From contig NZ_QFYP01000001.1 in the NCBI RefSeq assembly GCF_003254505.1, positions 542,001-606,000 of the forward strand: a DNA stretch of 64,000 nucleotides, read 5' to 3'. Shown in pieces: positions 17,690 through 28,545 of this stretch. Position 1 is the stretch's first letter. Each line of letters begins with the position of its first letter. A program made the position numbers and the translations under genes. Below the pieces are notes generated by a model, which saw nothing but the letters and a program-made list of their open reading frames with translations, did not search any database and was not told where the DNA came from. The DNA is from Phenylobacterium hankyongense. Lineage in GTDB: Bacteria; Pseudomonadota; Alphaproteobacteria; Caulobacterales; Caulobacteraceae.

Positions 17690-18453
17690 GCCGTCTGCTG
17701 CGCACCGTCGCGCCGTTCGCCCTGATCGTCCTGCTGCTGCTGGCCTGGGAGGTCGCCTGCCGGGCCCTGCACGCGCCCACCTATTTCCTGCCGCCGCCGT
17801 CGGCGATCGCGGTGGCGCTGGCCAGCGACTGGGCGGCCCTGCTGCGCTCGGCCTGGAACACCCTGGCCATGGCCCTGATGGCGCTGCTCGTCGCCAGCGT
17901 CCTCGCCCAGGCCCTGGCCCTGGTCGTGGCGCTCAGCCCGATCCTCGAGCGCGCGGTGCGTCCGCTCGCCGTGGTGCTGCAGGTGACGCCGGTGGTGGCG
18001 CTCGCCCCGCTGGTGCTGATCTGGGCCGGCATCGACCACCCCGGCCGGGCCATCGTGGCGCTGGCCGCCATCGTCGCCTTCTTCCCGATCTTCTCCGGCG
18101 CGGTCACCGGGCTGAAGGCCGCCGATCCGGACCTGGAGCGGCTGTTCGACCTCTACGGCGCCACCCGCCTGCAGCGCCTGACCCGCCTGCGCCTGCCCTC
18201 AGCGGTCCCCTTCCTGCTGGAGGGACACAAGGTGGCCGCGGGCCTGGCGATCATCGGCGCGGTGGTCGCCGAGTTTGTCGCCGGCTCCGGCGGCGCCCAG
18301 GGCCTGGCCTGGCGGATCCTGGAGGCCGGCAACCGGCTGCAGACCGCGCGGATGTTCGCCGCCCTGGTGGTGCTGGGGCTCCTGGGCGCAGTCCTCCACG
18401 CCCTGCTCGAGCGGGCGGAGCAGGCGGGCCTGCGCTGGTGGCGCGGCCGCTAG
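17686..18453 (+). CDS. ABC-importer permease (SsuC/TauC-like)
   Basis: Inner-membrane permease of the importer, 255 residues with about six membrane helices. The EAA-type cytoplasmic loop is visible around DLYGATRLQRLTRLRLPSAV, where the ATPase docks. The start ATG overlaps the ATPase stop by four bases. Its own stop codon shares the palindrome CTAG with the stop of the convergent gene on the other strand. The substrate is unknown, as for the binding protein. Confidence 0.9.
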   Translation: MSRLLRTVAPFALIVLLLLAWEVACRALHAPTYFLPPPSAIAVALASDWAALLRSAWNTLAMALMALLVASVLAQALALVVALSPILERAVRPLAVVLQVTPVVALAPLVLIWAGIDHPGRAIVALAAIVAFFPIFSGAVTGLKAADPDLERLFDLYGATRLQRLTRLRLPSAVPFLLEGHKVAAGLAIIGAVVAEFVAGSGGAQGLAWRILEAGNRLQTARMFAALVVLGLLGAVLHALLERAEQAGLRWWRGR

Positions 18454-19505
18454 GGCGCCGCGGCGGGCCGTGGCGCCTCGCTCATGTCGTAGCGGATTGG
18501 AACCCGCACCGTGCCACCGATGATGGGAAGTCCTTCCGCCGACCAGATGCTCAGCCTGAAGGTCTTCACCAGATCGATCGTCGCCTGTCCGATGCCATAG
18601 CCGGCAGGATCCTCGCTCTCCCAGCGACAGTCGGCCAGGCCACCGCCCGCGCCCACTCCGCACAACAGCACCACGCGCGCCTTCAGGATGCCCGCCTTTG
18701 AGGCGGCGGCCGGGTATACGGCCGCCAGGTCCTCCGGCGCCGGCAGGGCGGTCCAGTGGGGGCGCCCGATCACCGGCTTCGGATTGTTCAGGGCGTCGAC
18801 CGAGAAGGTGACCGGGACATGGACGTGCTGACCTGTCAGCGGCCGGTCCGGAGGGCCGGCTTGTGGGCTCAGGAACTTTGACATGAGGCTGTGGGCCGCC
18901 TTGCCGAAGCCGTATCCGCGAGGGTCGTCGCCCAACAGGTCGCAGCCGTAGAGGCGACCTGTCTTCAGCACCGTGCAATCGAAGGATGCCTTGCCGCCGA
19001 CCTTCTCGGCGCGGGCCTTCTCCGGATAGGCCGCGAGCACATCCGCGAACGACGGCGCCTCCGCCCAGGGCAGCAACGTCACCTCGGGCGAATACCTGGC
19101 CGCGTCCCTGTCGCCCTTGATATGAGAGGCGATCGGAAGGGCCGGCTCAGGAAAGTCGATGGTGAAGCTGGCACGGGTCTCCACCGGCTTGCCGTCCTTC
19201 ATCGCCGGTCGCATGACGAATTGGACCGTCACCGCGATGGCCGCCGTGCCGAAGCCCTCACCGGGAGGCGTCTCCGAGGCCACCCCGCAGTCGCGAAGCG
19301 CGCCTTCGACCGTCACCGTGCAGACGAGGACGGCCTTGCCGCCGACACCACGGCTCAGCGCCCCGCGCGGCCATACGGACAGCAGATCGTCCGTCCGCGG
19401 CTTGCGGAGCCACGTGGGCGGCGTGTCGGCGGCAAACGCCGATGCGGGCGCGAAGGCAAGCGCCAGGATCAACGGCGCCAGAAGTGAGATCGCTCGAAGT
19501 CGCAT
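18450..19505 (-). CDS. Secreted protein with three TonB-C-like repeats
   Basis: A 351-residue protein with a signal peptide (about residues 1-25, ending ASAFA). Three similar units follow (about 54-118, 171-237 and 272-340). Each has a K(A/S)-strand with Cys, a second Cys about ten residues later, a GYG(F/I)G(K/Q/T)A helix, and a closing strand ending in V.(V/I)P(V/I).(F/Y)-like residues; in unit 1 the match is looser (GFGTAA). This is the TonB C-terminal fold pattern, but there is no N-terminal anchor with Pro/Lys-rich linker as in true TonB. The paired Cys in each unit could form disulfides. The function is unknown; peptidoglycan or receptor binding are possibilities. Confidence 0.75.
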   Translation of the reverse strand: MRLRAISLLAPLILALAFAPASAFAADTPPTWLRKPRTDDLLSVWPRGALSRGVGGKAVLVCTVTVEGALRDCGVASETPPGEGFGTAAIAVTVQFVMRPAMKDGKPVETRASFTIDFPEPALPIASHIKGDRDAARYSPEVTLLPWAEAPSFADVLAAYPEKARAEKVGGKASFDCTVLKTGRLYGCDLLGDDPRGYGFGKAAHSLMSKFLSPQAGPPDRPLTGQHVHVPVTFSVDALNNPKPVIGRPHWTALPAPEDLAAVYPAAASKAGILKARVVLLCGVGAGGGLADCRWESEDPAGYGIGQATIDLVKTFRLSIWSAEGLPIIGGTVRVPIRYDMSEAPRPAAAP

Positions 19506-19607
19506 CGGGTCCTCGCTAATGGCCCAGCTACAACGCGGCTTGCGGCATTGCGCGTTGAGGCTGCGGCCGCGATGCGGCCAAGGCTGGGAGATGGCGGCCA
19601 GTCGGGC

Positions 19608-20987
19608 CTAGACGGCGGTGCGCGGGGCCCGGGTTGGGCCGGCCCGAAGGCGCTCCAGGGCGTCGCCGGCGATGACGCTCATGGCGTGCAGGCCCTGCTC
19701 GGCGAACACGTCGAGGGCGGCTTCCAGGGCGGTGAGCGCTGCGGCGCGTTCGCCGCGGTCCTTGCCGGTGATGTCCACCCGCGCCTCGTAGAGGCGGGCG
19801 AGGTGCACCTGGGCGAGCGCCCAGCCTACGGGATCGCGCCGCGCCGGCAGGTTGGCGAGCTCGGTCTTCATGGCGGCTTCGGCGGCGTCCAGCACGGCGA
19901 GGTCGCCGGTCAGCTCCGCGCAGCGGGCGAGGCACAGGGCCCGGGCGCCGGCGGCGACGCCGCGCAGCGGGGTGGCGGCGTCCTTCAGGACCAGGTTTGC
20001 GCGGTCGTAGCAGGTGACCGCCTGCTCGAAGGCGCGTTCGTCGGCGCAGGCCTCGCCCAGGGCTTGCAGCGACTGGGCGAGCGCCACCTGGGTGCGGGCC
20101 CAGTCCAGCGGACTGTGGTCGCGGGTGACATGTTCCAGCGAGGTGGTGAGCGCGGTGGCGCCGGCCGCCAGCGCGTCGACATCGCCGATCACCTCGCCCC
20201 ACAGGGTCAGCGCCTGGCCGCGCATCATCTCGGCGCGGGCCCAGGTCAGCGGTTCGTAGGCCGCATTGAGCCGCCGCGCGGCGGTGGCGGCGTCGTCGAC
20301 GGCGGCCTTCAGCAGGGCCTCGTCCTTCAGCCGTGCGCCCCAGCCGCACAGCAGGTCGGCGCGCAGCAGCCGCGCCTCGGCGGCGAGCGCGCGGGCGGCG
20401 CTCACGCGGCGGCTGAGCGCGTCGAGCGCGGCGATCGGGGCGCTGAACCGCGCGGCCGCGGCCTGCGCGGCCTCCGCGTCGCCCAGGCCCAGCTCCTGGC
20501 GCGCCTGGACGGCGGCCAGGCCGACATCGGCCAGCGGTGAGGCCAGCCCGCCGCGGGCGCTGGCGCGGGCTTCGCGGAAGGCGACCTCGGCGGCGGCGTT
20601 CAGGCCCTGGTCGCCGAACAGCTCGGCGCCGACCAGCGCGCAGAAACCCTGCTCACAGCGGGCGCGGGCCCAGGCGTCCGGACGGCGCTGGGCGTCGACG
20701 CCGGCCGCCGCGGCCTCGGCGGTGGCGGCCGCCTTGCGCAGGGCGGCGGCGTCGCCGGAGCGGCGGGCGGCCTCGCGCCAGACCCTGGCGGCCTCCAGCC
20801 GGCGTCGCGGCTTGTCCTTGGCGCCGATGCGTCCGGCGGCCACGTCGGCAGCCCGGCCCTCCTGGATCAGCAGCTTGAGGTCGAGGAGTTCCAGCAGGGA
20901 GGCGTCGCCGCCGGTGAGCCCGTCGGCGAACGGCGTCGCGCGCTCTGCGCCCAACAGCCGCTTCAGCTCCCGACCAATCTCGAACAT
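19608..20987 (-). CDS. TPR-like helical protein of unknown function
   Basis: A 459-residue cytosolic protein, Ala-rich and fully helical, built of degenerate TPR-type repeats (for example DPVGWALAQVHLARLYEARV and SPLDWARTQVALAQSLQALG). The ATG at 20987 (MFEIGRELKRLLGAE) is preceded by GGAG and is preferred to upstream starts. Pairs of units share a D..(D/G)WA..Q..L motif. TPR proteins serve as scaffolds; nothing shows the partner. A perfect CtrA-type site lies 86 bp upstream, suggesting cell-cycle control. Confidence 0.75.
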   Translation of the reverse strand: MFEIGRELKRLLGAERATPFADGLTGGDASLLELLDLKLLIQEGRAADVAAGRIGAKDKPRRRLEAARVWREAARRSGDAAALRKAAATAEAAAAGVDAQRRPDAWARARCEQGFCALVGAELFGDQGLNAAAEVAFREARASARGGLASPLADVGLAAVQARQELGLGDAEAAQAAAARFSAPIAALDALSRRVSAARALAAEARLLRADLLCGWGARLKDEALLKAAVDDAATAARRLNAAYEPLTWARAEMMRGQALTLWGEVIGDVDALAAGATALTTSLEHVTRDHSPLDWARTQVALAQSLQALGEACADERAFEQAVTCYDRANLVLKDAATPLRGVAAGARALCLARCAELTGDLAVLDAAEAAMKTELANLPARRDPVGWALAQVHLARLYEARVDITGKDRGERAAALTALEAALDVFAEQGLHAMSVIAGDALERLRAGPTRAPRTAV

Positions 20988-21073
20988 CGCGCCGCTCCGG
21001 CTACGCAGACGTCCCGCAACGAGACGATCCGCATGGGCTATGAACGCCAAGAGCAAAGCCGGAGCCGAGGCCT

Positions 21074-21088
21074 TTAACAAGTCATTAA
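21074..21088 (-). promoter_or_regulatory. Perfect CtrA-type site TTAA-N7-TTAA
   Basis: TTAA, seven bases, TTAA at 21074-21088, lying 86 bp upstream of the start of the TPR-like gene (20987, minus). A second half-site TTAACCAT (minus strand, about 21098-21105) stands close by. Both forms are known CtrA targets in Caulobacter. The stretch is AT-rich in an otherwise GC-rich region. Confidence 0.55.
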
Positions 21089-21166
21089 CTTCTCAAGGAT
21101 GGTTAACGGAACCTTACCATCCACAATAAAGCGCAAGCCGTACCGACGTTCCTTTTCCTGCGGCCG

Positions 21167-22765
21167 TCAGGCGCGCTCCTTGGCCCGCTCGAAGCGCACC
21201 TTCGGATACCGCTCGGCCGCATAGCCGATCTCCCACGCCGATTTGGCGAGGTAGACCGGCTGCTCGTCGATGTCGGTGGCCATGCCGGAGCGGTGCTTGC
21301 CCTGGAAATCCTCCAGGTCGGCCTTGTCGCCGGCGATCCAGCGGGCCTCGCCGTAGGGGCTGGGCTCGAAGATCACGTCGAGCTGGTATTCGTTGGCCAG
21401 CCGATCGGCCATCACCTCGAACTGCAACGGCCCCACCGCGCCGACGATGAAGTCCGCGCCGATGTTCGGCCGGAAGAGCTGGGTCACGCCCTCCTCCGCC
21501 AGGCCCTGCAGCGCCTTGTTCAGGTGCTTGGCCTTCAGCGGGTCCTTCACCCGCACCCGCTGCAGGATCTCCGGGGCGAAGTTCGGCAGGCCGGCGAACC
21601 GCAGGGTTCCGGTCTCCGACAGGCTGTCGCCGACCCGCAGCACCCCGTGGTTGGGGATGCCGATGACGTCGCCGGCGTAGGCCTCCTCCGCCAGCTCGCG
21701 GTCGGATGCGAAGAACATGATCGGGGCGTTGACGCTCAGTTGCTTGCCGGTGTTCTGCACCTTCAGCTTCATGCCGCGGGCGAACTTGCCCGAGGTGAGC
21801 TTGAGGAAGGCGATGCGGTCCCGGTGGTTGGGATCCATGTTCGCCTGCACCTTGAAGACGAAGCCGGAGACCTCGCGGTCGCCCGGGGCCACGTGGGTCT
21901 CCTCGCCCGCGCGCATGGCCGGGACGTTCTTCGGCGGCGGCGCATAGGCGCCGATGCCTTCCAAGAGCTGGTCGACGCCGAAGTGGCGCAGCGCCGAGCC
22001 GAAGAAGACCGGGGTCATGTGGCCTTCCAGGAACGACTGCGGGTCGAACGGCTTGGCGGCCTCCTGCACCAGCATGGCGCCGTCCGCCAGCTCGCCCTGC
22101 TCGTCGGGGTCGAGGTAGGAGACGATGGCGTTGCTCTTGAAGGCGATCGGCTCGGGATGTCCCTGCTCGCCGTCGGCGCCCTTCTTGGCGAAGGGGATGA
22201 ACTTCTCGCGCCTAAGGTCCAGCATGCCCTTGAAGCGGCCGCCGGAGCCGGCCGGCCAGTAGAGCGGCGCGGGGTCCAGCGCCAGCTTGGAGGCGATCTC
22301 GTCGAGCAGGGCGAAGGGGTCCTGCGCCTCGCGGTCCATCTTGTTGATGAAGGTGACGATCGGGATGTCGCGCAGCCGGCAGACCTCGAACAGCTTCAGG
22401 GTCTGGGGCTCGATGCCCTTGGCGGCGTCCAGCACCATCACCGCGGCGTCGGCCGCCGTCAGGGTGCGGTAGGTGTCCTCCGAGAAGTCCTCGTGGCCGG
22501 GGGTGTCCAGCAGGTTGAACATCAGGCCGTCGTGGTCGAACGTCATCACGCTGGCGGAGACGGAGATGCCCCGCTCGCGCTCGATCTTCATCCAGTCGGA
22601 GCGGGTGCGGCGGTTCTCGCCGCGGGCGCGGACCTGGCCCGCGGCGCGGATCGCGCCGCCGGCCAGCAACAGGTTTTCGGTCAGCGTGGTCTTGCCGGCG
22701 TCGGGATGGGAGATGATCGCAAAGGTGCGCCGGCGGGCGGCCTCCGCGGCGGGAGAATGGCTCAT
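21167..22765 (-). CDS. prfC: Peptide chain release factor 3
   Basis: Translational GTPase that recycles RF1/RF2 from the ribosome. The 532-residue protein begins MSHSPAAEAARRRTFAI and has G1 SHPDAGKTT, the switch-I region around RTRSDWMKIERERGIS, G3 DTPGHEDFSEDT and G4 NKMDREAQDP. Domains II and III follow, with the characteristic LQFEVMADRLANEY near the C-terminus. The length fits RF3 (about 530). The frame stays open upstream of 22765 through the repeat region, but homology starts at this ATG. Confidence 0.95.
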   Translation of the reverse strand: MSHSPAAEAARRRTFAIISHPDAGKTTLTENLLLAGGAIRAAGQVRARGENRRTRSDWMKIERERGISVSASVMTFDHDGLMFNLLDTPGHEDFSEDTYRTLTAADAAVMVLDAAKGIEPQTLKLFEVCRLRDIPIVTFINKMDREAQDPFALLDEIASKLALDPAPLYWPAGSGGRFKGMLDLRREKFIPFAKKGADGEQGHPEPIAFKSNAIVSYLDPDEQGELADGAMLVQEAAKPFDPQSFLEGHMTPVFFGSALRHFGVDQLLEGIGAYAPPPKNVPAMRAGEETHVAPGDREVSGFVFKVQANMDPNHRDRIAFLKLTSGKFARGMKLKVQNTGKQLSVNAPIMFFASDRELAEEAYAGDVIGIPNHGVLRVGDSLSETGTLRFAGLPNFAPEILQRVRVKDPLKAKHLNKALQGLAEEGVTQLFRPNIGADFIVGAVGPLQFEVMADRLANEYQLDVIFEPSPYGEARWIAGDKADLEDFQGKHRSGMATDIDEQPVYLAKSAWEIGYAAERYPKVRFERAKERA

Positions 22766-22786
22766 GGGCGGCAGGTAGCATCCCTT

Positions 22787-22978
22787 TCCTCCCCTGCGAA
22801 GCGGAGGACGCGCCGGCGCCTCGCTCCTCCCTTGTCCCGCAGGGGACGGGGGAGGTGGCGCGCCCCGTAGAGAGCGTGACGGAGGGGGCGGCCAACGCAC
22901 CGTGCGAGCCCGCGCCCCCTCCACCATCGGCTCTTCGGCCGACGGTCCCCCCTCCCCCGCCTTGCGGGGGAGGAGCGG
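22787..22978. repeat. GC-rich palindromic repeat element
   Basis: This 192-bp stretch between prfC and the DNA ligase holds no gene. It carries the arms GGGGGAGGTGGCGCG and GTGACGGAGGGGGCG, a centre with ACGCACCG and AGCCCGCG, and the inverted arm CGCCCCCTCCACCA, TCGGCTCTTCGGCCGA and CCCCCCTCCCCCG. The same order of parts is found at 32974-33170. The arms resemble those around the DUF559 relic at 16673-16940. Confidence 0.7.
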
Positions 22979-23013
22979 TTCAGCCTCGGCAATCGTTGAG
23001 GGCAACCCGCGGT

Positions 23014-24054
23014 CTAATGCACGGCCGCCATCAGCCTTCCCGGCGCGGCCTCGGCCCGCAGTTGCGCCAGGGTGCACTGCCCGGGCGCCTTGTCCGGCCG
23101 CCAGCGGACCAGCTTGGTCCCGTGGCGGAAGCGATCGCCGGTGACGTGGTCGTAGCGCACCTCGACCACCAGCTCGGGGCGCAGCGGCGTCCATTCGGCG
23201 GAGCGCTCGTTGCTCCAGCGGCTGGGGCCGCCGGGCGCGCGGCCGGTAAAGCCCGGACCGCCGGCCAGCGCCTCCAGCTTGCGGGTCAGCTCCGGCCGCT
23301 CGGCGTTGCTGATCGTCGAGCAGAAGCCCACGTGGTCCAGCCGGCCGTCGTCGTCGTAGAGGCCGAGCAGCAGGGAGCCCACCAACCGGCTGCCCTGCGC
23401 ATAGCGGAAGCCGCCCACCACGCAGTCGGCGGTGCGCATCCGCTTGATCTTCAGCATCGCCCGCTCGCCGGGCTGGTAGGGCTCGTCCAGGCGTTTGGCG
23501 ACCACGCCGTCCAGCGCCGCGCCGACCTCGCGCAGCCAGCCGCAGGCCTCGTCGTGGTCCTCGGTTCCGGGCGACAGTCGGACCACCGCCGGCTCGCCAA
23601 GTCGCGCGAACAGCGCCTCCAGCTCGGCCCGGCGCCGGCTCAGCGGCGCCGCGACCAGCGACCGGCCCTTGGCGTCCATCAGGCAGTCGAACAGCACGAA
23701 GCAGGCCGGATGCTCGGCGGCCAGCTTGCGAACCCGGCTCTCGGCCGGATGCAGGCGCAGCTGCAGGGCGTCGAAGCTGAGCTCGCCGTCCACCGAAATG
23801 GTCAGCTCGCCGTCCACCACGAACCGCTCCACCGGCAGCGCCTTCAGCGCCGCGACGACGTCGGGGAAGTAGCGGGCCAGCGGCTTGCCGGACTTGGCCT
23901 TCAGCTCCACCTCGTGGCCGGCCCGGAACGCCAGGCAGCGGAAGCCGTCCCACTTGGGCTCGTAGCGCCAGCCCTCGCCGCGCGGAACCTCGTCGACCAG
24001 CTTCGCCTCCATGATGGCGAGGTCGAGCGGCACGGGGAGGTCGGCGAGGCGCAT
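23014..24054 (-). CDS. ATP-dependent DNA ligase (LigC-like)
   Basis: Seals DNA nicks using ATP. The 346-residue protein has the adenylation motif YEPKWDGFRC with Lys34, motif III VLFDCLMDAKG, motif IV LDGVVAKRLDEPY, motif V MLKIKRMR, and a C-terminal OB-fold domain with VEVRYDHVTGDRFRHGT. There is no polymerase or nuclease domain, so it is the stand-alone LigC form rather than full LigD. No Ku gene is nearby. A DUF1491 gene lies directly upstream on the same strand. Confidence 0.9.
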   Translation of the reverse strand: MRLADLPVPLDLAIMEAKLVDEVPRGEGWRYEPKWDGFRCLAFRAGHEVELKAKSGKPLARYFPDVVAALKALPVERFVVDGELTISVDGELSFDALQLRLHPAESRVRKLAAEHPACFVLFDCLMDAKGRSLVAAPLSRRRAELEALFARLGEPAVVRLSPGTEDHDEACGWLREVGAALDGVVAKRLDEPYQPGERAMLKIKRMRTADCVVGGFRYAQGSRLVGSLLLGLYDDDGRLDHVGFCSTISNAERPELTRKLEALAGGPGFTGRAPGGPSRWSNERSAEWTPLRPELVVEVRYDHVTGDRFRHGTKLVRWRPDKAPGQCTLAQLRAEAAPGRLMAAVH

Positions 24055-24091
24055 GCGGCTTCGAACCCGCGATGGGCGCGGCCGTTCCCGC

Positions 24092-24424
24092 TCAGCCCTT
24101 CTCCACCGGCTCGGTCAGGAAATGGCGCCCCTCGCGGTCGTCGATCTCCACCACCCAGACGTCCGGATCGACGCGCGCGGCGCGTTCGATGTAGCGGTCG
24201 AGGTCGGGTTCCTGGTCCGAAGGCGCGGGCTGCATCCACACCCGCTCGCCGTCCATCCGGGTGGCCTCCGCATAGAGCCGGGCGGTGCGATCGGTGCGAT
24301 TGAGCACCTTGACCAGCACTGCGCCGGCGCGGGCGTCGCCCTTGCGGACCACCACGGGAAAGGCGCCGCCCATCTCCGCGCGGCGGATCAGGGCGCTGAC
24401 CCAGATATCGGTGGAGAGCAGCAT
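24092..24424 (-). CDS. DUF1491 family protein
   Basis: A 110-residue cytosolic protein of the alphaproteobacterial DUF1491 family, of unknown function. It shows DIWVSALIRRAEMGGAFPVV, GDARAGAVLVKV and a C-terminal DPDVWVVEIDDREGRHFL. No catalytic residues are known. It precedes the DNA ligase by 37 bp and is probably cotranscribed. Confidence 0.85.
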   Translation of the reverse strand: MLLSTDIWVSALIRRAEMGGAFPVVVRKGDARAGAVLVKVLNRTDRTARLYAEATRMDGERVWMQPAPSDQEPDLDRYIERAARVDPDVWVVEIDDREGRHFLTEPVEKG

Positions 24425-24553
24425 GGCCGCGGAAGATGCGCCGAACCGCGAGGCCCTGTCACCCCCGGTTAACCGCGCTTCCTAATCCAACGGCAAGACC
24501 CCTGGCTTAAGGGTCAGGGCACGGTCAGCAAGACCGACAAGAAAAACGGACGC

Positions 24554-25455
24554 ATGACGGACACGCGCAACAATGCGCGGCCGGCGTCTCGGTGGATGGG
24601 GTTGTTGGGCGCGGCTCTGGTCGCGTCGCCAGGCATTGCGCATGCGCAGGCCCTGGACCTGTTCTACGAGCGTACGGTCATGAGCGTCGCCGACGAGCGA
24701 TGCCGACTCTTCACGCCCGACGTGGCGGCGGCCCTGGCCGCTGCGACGGCGCAGGCGAAGGGCGCGGCCCTGCGCGCCGGCGCCAACCCCGACAAGCTCA
24801 AGGCGGTGGAACGCGGCGCCCGCGCCAAGGCGGCGCAGGCGGACTGCGCCTCCGGCGACATCGCCCTGGCGGCGGCGCGGGTGCGCAGCGCCTTCGCCGG
24901 CTTCTCCAGGCTCACGCGGCTCAGCTACCCGGGCGACATCGCCGGTTGGCGCGCCGACCGCTCCGACGGCCGCGCCGCGCGCTGGCGGCTGATGCAGCAG
25001 GCGAGCTTCGGCGCCGACCGCATGGATTTCGGCCTCGCCGGCCGCGACGGGCCCGGGGCCCTGATCGCCATCGGCCGCTTCGGCGACCGCGCCACGCCCT
25101 ACGCCGCGCGCCTGCTGCTGCGCGACGCCTCACGCAGCGCCGGCCCCTATCTCGACCGCTGGGACAGCGGCGCCACCGCCGGCCTGCCGCTCAGCCGCCG
25201 CCTGCCGCCGCGCAGCGCCGTGAAGGTCTACGCCGCCGAGGCCCGCAGTCCCGCCGGCCAGGACCTGTCGCCGAAGGACGCCGGCCCCGGCTGGGCCTTC
25301 CGCTTCCCGGCCGACGCCGCGCACGACCTGGCGGGCCTGGATCCGCGCGAGGCGGTGGCGGTGGAATTCCTGTTCCCGGGCGACGTCGCCCGGCGCGCCT
25401 ATGTGGAAGTGGGCGACTTCGCCGCCGGCCGCGCCTTCCTCACCCTCGCCGAGCG

Positions 25456-25459
<4 letters not shown>
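24554..25459 (+). CDS. Secreted conserved hypothetical protein
   Basis: A 301-residue protein with a signal peptide (about residues 15-32, ending GIAHAQA). The mature part has two Cys (in DERCRLF and AQADCAS) that could form a disulfide, an alanine-rich helical first half, and a strand-rich second half. I recognise no enzyme motif; similar secreted proteins seem common in Caulobacterales. Its stop interlocks with that of the convergent DivJ-like gene in one CTAG. Confidence 0.7.
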
Positions 25460-27198
<1,739 letters not shown>

Positions 27199-27302
27199 TC
27201 GCCTGAGGCGCGACCGATGGTTGTAGGCCGGCCACCAGGAAACGAAATCGTAAGCGCGTTCTGTCAGATTGGGGCTCCATCAACGGAAGGCCATCGGCCC
27301 CC

Positions 27303-28079
27303 ATGCTCCCAGCGGCTTACCATGCGCCCGACCCGGCTCCCGACGCCCTGGACGAGGCCGTCCGATCCGCAACCGCGCGCCGCGACGCGCAGGACGAGCA
27401 CAAGCGCTCCTTCCTGCGGATGGTCAGCCATGAGTTGCGCACGCCCCTGAACTCCATCCTCGGCTTCTCCGAGATTCTCGCGACCGAGCTCTACGGGCCG
27501 CTGGGAGATCCACAGTACAAGGAATACGCGGAGATCATCCGCGGCAGCGGGCACAAGCTGCTGAAACTTGTGAATCAGGTGTTGGAAATCGCCCGCCTCG
27601 AAGGGGGTAACGCGGATCTGACGCCGGCGCCCGAGCCTGTGGCCATCGCCGTCGACGACGTGATGGACGGCCTGCACGACGATCTCGTCGAGCGCGGCGT
27701 CCGCCTGGACCTCGCCGGCTGCGACGGCGCGGTGGTGATGGCCGACCCGCGTGGCCTGCGCACCGTGCTGGGCAACCTGCTGCAGAACGCCATCAGCTTC
27801 TCGCCCGAGGGCGGCGAGGTGCGGGTCAGCGCGTCGCGGCAGGGCAAGCTGGTGGAGATCATCGTCGCCAACGACGGCGACGGCGTCGAGCCGGGCGAAC
27901 TGCCGCGATTGCTGCGGCCCTTCGAGCAGGGCGAGAACGCCCTGACCCGCCACAGCGAGGGCGCCGGCCTCGGGCTGCCGATCTGCGAACTCACCTGCCA
28001 GGCCATGGGCGGTATGCTGCAGCTCAAATCCGCGCCTGGACGCGGCTTCAGCGCCCACGTGGTCCTGCGCGCCGGCTGA
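27303..28079 (+). CDS. Soluble histidine kinase
   Basis: A 258-residue cytosolic kinase: a short helical lead, a HisKA domain with His43 (RMVSHELRTPLNSILGFSE) and a HATPase domain (NLLQNAISFSP, ANDGDGVEPGEL, GAGLGLPICEL). Sensor and membrane domains are absent. The dimerisation region (ELYGPLGDPQYKEYAEIIRG) resembles that of the divergent DivJ-like kinase (RLFGPMSDRYAEYAELIHE), so the two are related. It is divergent from that kinase and 41 bp ahead of sufE. Confidence 0.88.
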   Translation: MLPAAYHAPDPAPDALDEAVRSATARRDAQDEHKRSFLRMVSHELRTPLNSILGFSEILATELYGPLGDPQYKEYAEIIRGSGHKLLKLVNQVLEIARLEGGNADLTPAPEPVAIAVDDVMDGLHDDLVERGVRLDLAGCDGAVVMADPRGLRTVLGNLLQNAISFSPEGGEVRVSASRQGKLVEIIVANDGDGVEPGELPRLLRPFEQGENALTRHSEGAGLGLPICELTCQAMGGMLQLKSAPGRGFSAHVVLRAG

Positions 28080-28119
28080 GCCGGTTGCACATCGCCGGTC
28101 GGACGCCTAAGTCGCGGAG

Positions 28120-28545
28120 ATGGCCGGCATCGAACACGAGCTGCAAGACCTCGCCGCCGAGTTCGACCTCCTGGGCGACTGGGAGGAGCGCTATCGCTAC
28201 GTCATCGACCTGGGCAAGGACCTGGCGCCGCTGAGCGACGCCGAACGCTCCGAGGCCAACAAGGTGCGCGGCTGCGCCAGCCAGGTCTGGCTGGTGACCG
28301 AACCCCAGGCCGACGGCACGCTGCGCTTCCGCGGCGATTCCGACGCCCACATCGTGCGCGGGCTGATCGCCATCCTGTTGCGGCTCTATTCCGGCCGCGG
28401 ACCGCAGGAGATCACCGATTTCGACGCCAAGGCGGCGTTCGACACTCTCGGGCTGGCCGGCGCGCTTTCGGCCCAACGCTCCAACGGGCTCGCCTCGATG
28501 GTCGGCCGGATCCGCCGCGACGCCGAGTTCGCCAGCGCCGCCTAG
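28120..28545 (+). CDS. sufE: SufE-family sulfur acceptor
   Basis: Accepts persulfide sulfur from the cysteine desulfurase SufS for iron-sulfur cluster assembly. The 141-residue protein has the active Cys52 in VRGCASQVWL, the usual LGDWEERYRYVIDLGK start, and a C-terminal RSNGLASMVGRI. It follows the soluble kinase gene. Its stop shares CTAG with the convergent PAS gene. No other suf gene is in the window. Confidence 0.93.
   Translation: MAGIEHELQDLAAEFDLLGDWEERYRYVIDLGKDLAPLSDAERSEANKVRGCASQVWLVTEPQADGTLRFRGDSDAHIVRGLIAILLRLYSGRGPQEITDFDAKAAFDTLGLAGALSAQRSNGLASMVGRIRRDAEFASAA

Noticed and set aside
22766-23953. Extended N-terminus of release factor 3 through the repeat and ligase region
   Set aside because: RF3 homology begins at the ATG at 22765; the extension reads the ligase gene in another frame.
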